Source of the DNA: Belnapia sp.
GTDB lineage: Bacteria; Pseudomonadota; Alphaproteobacteria; Acetobacterales; Acetobacteraceae
Length of the DNA stretch: 6,873 bases
Direction: 5' to 3'
NCBI GenBank assembly: GCA_028291445.1
Contig: JAQGIA010000683.1
Span: 1 to 6,873, forward strand
Positions 4,571 through 6,873 of this stretch are shown here, in pieces. Each line of letters begins with the position of its first letter. Position 1 is the first letter of the stretch. The position numbers were made by a program, and so were the translations under genes. The notes below the pieces were generated by a model. That model was given only the letters and a program-made list of their open reading frames with translations, was not told the DNA's origin and made no database searches.

Positions 4571-6873
4571 CGGCGCTGGGCCGCGTCACCGCCGCCCTGC
4601 CCGAGGCCAGCCGGCTGGCCTGCGCGCATTGCGGCGCCCCGGTCGAGCCAGGCGCCGCCTTCTGCTGCACCGGCTGCGAGGGCGCCGCCGCGCTGATCGC
4701 CGGGCTCGGTCTCAATGCCTTCTATCGCCGGCGGGACACGGCCTCCGCCACCGGCGGCTTGCGTCCGGTCGCCGCGCCGCCGGGTGATGTCACGCCGCTG
4801 GTCCGTGGCAATGCGGATGGCACCGAGCATACCCTGGAACTCCTGCTGAGCGGCCTGACCTGCGGCGCCTGCATCTGGCTGGTCGAGCAGACCCTGGCGG
4901 CGGAGCCGGATGTGATGCATGCCCGCGCCAGCCTCACGGCGCGGCGCCTCACCATCATCTGGCGCGGCGGTCCCGGGCGGGCCAATGCGCTGGTGGCGTT
5001 GCTGGCGCGCCTGGGCTTCCATGCCGCGCCCTGGTCGCCCGCCTGCCTCAGTGCCAGCGACGACGCGGAGGGCCGGGCCTTGATCCGGGCGCTGGGCGTC
5101 GCCGCCTTCGGGTCGATGAACGTGATGCTGGCCTCCGTCGCGGTCTGGGCCGGCGGCGACATGGGCGAGCAGACCCGGGCGCTGCTGCACTGGCTGGCGG
5201 CACTGGTCGCCCTGCCGGTGGTGGCCTATGCCGGGCTGCCCTTCTACCGCTCGGCCCTGGCCGCGCTGCGTGCCGGCCGGGTCAACATGGATGTGGCGGT
5301 ATCGGTCGGCGTGCTCGCCACCACCGCGATGAGCCTGTCGGAGGCGTTGCGCAACGGCCGTTATACCTGGTTCGACGGCGCCACCGCGCTGCTGGCCCTG
5401 CTGCTGGCGGGGCGGGTCATCGAGCGCGCGGCGCGACGGCGCGCCGGCCAGGCGGTGGCCGAACTGCTCGCCCTGCAATCCGGCACGGTGACGCGACTGG
5501 CGGCGGATGGGACCGCCAGCGCCGTCACCGTCGCCGCCGTCGAGCCCGGCGACCGGTTGCTGATCGCCGCCGGCGAGCGCCTCCGCCTCGATGGCATCGC
5601 TGAGACCGCGACGCTGCTGGACACCGCGGCCACCACCGGCGAGGCCGTGCCGCGCGAATGCATCGCCGGCCGGCCGCTGCCGGCCGGTGCCATCAACATG
5701 GGCGCCGCCTTCGTCCTGTGCGTGACCCTGGCCGATCGGGATGGCTCGGTCGCCACCATGGCGCGGCTGCTGGAGCGGGGGGCGCTGGCGCGGGGCCGCT
5801 TCGTCTCGCTCGCCGATCGCGGGGCGCGATTCTATGTGCCGGTCGCCCATGGCATCGCGCTGGCGACCTTCCTCGGCTGGTGGCGGTATGCCGGGCTGCC
5901 TTGGCAGGAGGCGCTGGTGCCGGCGGTCGCGGCGCTGATCATCACCTGCCCTTGCGGCCTGGCCATCGCGGTACCGGCGGTGCAGGCCGTCGCGGTCGGC
6001 GCGCTGTTCCGCCGTGGCGTGCTGGTGACCTCACCCACCGCGCTGGAGCGCCTGGCCAGCGCCGATCACGTGGTGCTGGACAAGACCGGCACCCTCACCG
6101 AAGGACGGCTGCTGCTGCGGGCTGAGGATGCCGTGGGCCGATCGGCAGCCCTGCGGCAGGCGGCGGGGATGGCCCGTGCCAGCCGGCACCCGCTGGCGCA
6201 CGCGCTGGTCGATGCCTGCCCGGAGGCGCCGGCGCTGGCTGGGGTCATCGAATATCCCGGGCTCGGCCTGGAGCGCGGCCTGGCGCGGCTCGGCAGCGCG
6301 CGGTTCTGCGGCGTGCCGCGGGGCGCCACCGACGGCACCATGCTGTGGTATCGCGCAGCCCCCAATGCCGAGCCGGTCGGCTTTCGCTTTGCCGACCGTA
6401 TGCGGCCCGAGGCCGCGGCGGCGGTTGCTGCCTTGCGCCGTCTTGGCCTGTCCGTCGAACTGCTGTCGGGCGATGCCGAAGCCTCGGTCGCCGCTGCGGC
6501 CGGTTCAGCCGGGATCGAATCCTGGCAGGCCGGCGCGACGCCGGCCGGGAAGGCCGCGCGCATCGCGGATCTGGCGGCCTCCGGCCGCCGCGTCCTGATG
6601 GTAGGGGACGGGCTGAACGATGCCGGCGCGCTGGCCGTGGCGCATGTCTCCGCCAGCCCCGCGGGCGCCACGGATCTGGCGCAGAGCGCCGCCGACCTGG
6701 TGTTGCAGGATCATGCCGGGCTTGCCGCCTTGCCGGATGCGATCATCTTGTCGCGCCGTTCGCAGCACTTGGCGCGGCAGAATATCGGCTTCAGCCTGGC
6801 CTATAATGCCGTGGCGGTACCCTGCGCCGTTGCAGGCCTGGCGACGCCGCTGATCGCGGCCCTGGTCATGGCC
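4567..6873 (+). CDS. ccoI: Copper-transporting P1B-type ATPase CcoI (FixI), 3' end outside window
   Basis: Cu(I)-exporting P-type ATPase that moves copper across the inner membrane for CuB of CcoN. The frame is open from ATG 4567 (ATGA overlap with ccoH) to the window edge: 769 codons with no stop. Order of parts: N-terminal cysteine-rich metal-binding domain (C19, C22, C33, C34, C37); heavy-metal-associated domain, about 93-158, with CGAC at 99-102; four membrane segments, about 177-286; actuator domain with TGE at 357-359; membrane segments at about 423-441 and 450-472 with the transport motif CPC at 461-463; phosphorylation site DKTGT, Asp505; nucleotide-domain HP at 541-542; hinge GDGLND at 680-685; seventh segment with YN at 746-747; start of the eighth. 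Only the very C-terminus (usually SS...NALR) is missing. Variants: TGEA for TGES, and NDAG where NDAP is common. The ribosome site is weak (GGAT near 4554), so translation probably depends on coupling to ccoH. Confidence 0.96.
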   Translation, partial: MTALGRVTAALPEASRLACAHCGAPVEPGAAFCCTGCEGAAALIAGLGLNAFYRRRDTASATGGLRPVAAPPGDVTPLVRGNADGTEHTLELLLSGLTCGACIWLVEQTLAAEPDVMHARASLTARRLTIIWRGGPGRANALVALLARLGFHAAPWSPACLSASDDAEGRALIRALGVAAFGSMNVMLASVAVWAGGDMGEQTRALLHWLAALVALPVVAYAGLPFYRSALAALRAGRVNMDVAVSVGVLATTAMSLSEALRNGRYTWFDGATALLALLLAGRVIERAARRRAGQAVAELLALQSGTVTRLAADGTASAVTVAAVEPGDRLLIAAGERLRLDGIAETATLLDTAATTGEAVPRECIAGRPLPAGAINMGAAFVLCVTLADRDGSVATMARLLERGALARGRFVSLADRGARFYVPVAHGIALATFLGWWRYAGLPWQEALVPAVAALIITCPCGLAIAVPAVQAVAVGALFRRGVLVTSPTALERLASADHVVLDKTGTLTEGRLLLRAEDAVGRSAALRQAAGMARASRHPLAHALVDACPEAPALAGVIEYPGLGLERGLARLGSARFCGVPRGATDGTMLWYRAAPNAEPVGFRFADRMRPEAAAAVAALRRLGLSVELLSGDAEASVAAAAGSAGIESWQAGATPAGKAARIADLAASGRRVLMVGDGLNDAGALAVAHVSASPAGATDLAQSAADLVLQDHAGLAALPDAIILSRRSQHLARQNIGFSLAYNAVAVPCAVAGLATPLIAALVMA

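Noticed and set aside
4258..5850. 530-codon open frame on the minus strand opposite ccoH and ccoI
   Set aside because: It lies wholly antisense to two clear genes, is rich in Gly, Arg, Gln and Ala with no recognisable domain, and is what a roughly 70% GC coding region yields on the opposite strand.
4567..6873. CcoI as a pseudogene, given the variant TGEA and NDAG motifs
   Set aside because: The frame is uninterrupted for 769 codons and the catalytic Asp505, Glu359, CPC, HP and both hinge aspartates are all present.

Overview
The window holds seven genes, all on the + strand and almost without gaps. It is a cbb3-type cytochrome c oxidase operon: the 3' part of ccoN, then complete ccoO, ccoQ, ccoP, ccoG and ccoH, and a ccoI that runs off the right end. 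By eye the G+C content is about 70%, with strong G/C preference at third codon positions. The gene order ccoNOQP-ccoGHI is the classic proteobacterial fix/cco arrangement. Together with the protein style it suggests a high-GC alphaproteobacterium, perhaps Rhodospirillales/Acetobacteraceae. The family-level guess is an inference and is weak.

Layout: positions 1-1751 carry the catalytic subunit (CcoN), the mono-heme cytochrome c subunit (CcoO) and the small stabilising subunit (CcoQ). Positions 1766-2641 carry the di-heme cytochrome c subunit (CcoP). Positions 2643-4115 carry CcoG, a membrane iron-sulfur protein linked to copper reduction. Positions 4112-4570 carry CcoH, a single-span assembly/stability factor. 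From 4567 to the window end runs CcoI, the copper-exporting P1B-type ATPase that supplies copper for the CuB site. Gaps are 14, 13, 14 and 1 nt, followed by two 4-nt ATGA overlaps, so the genes read as one transcript with translational coupling in its second half. No intergenic stretch reaches 20 bases. There is no room for a separate promoter, and I saw no terminator or RNA gene.

How they work together: CcoN-O-P(-Q) is a high-affinity terminal oxidase. Electrons enter through the c-type hemes of CcoP and CcoO and reach the heme b / heme b3-CuB centre of CcoN, where O2 is reduced. CcoG, CcoH and CcoI mature and assemble it. ccoS commonly follows ccoI and may lie just beyond the window. The oxygen-responsive promoter (an FNR/FixK-type site in many relatives) would lie upstream of ccoN, also outside.

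I see no mobile element, CRISPR array, novel cassette or sign of transfer. This is an ordinary, intact respiratory operon. The few points worth a second look are residue variants in the CcoI ATPase motifs and in CcoP, and the coupling architecture.
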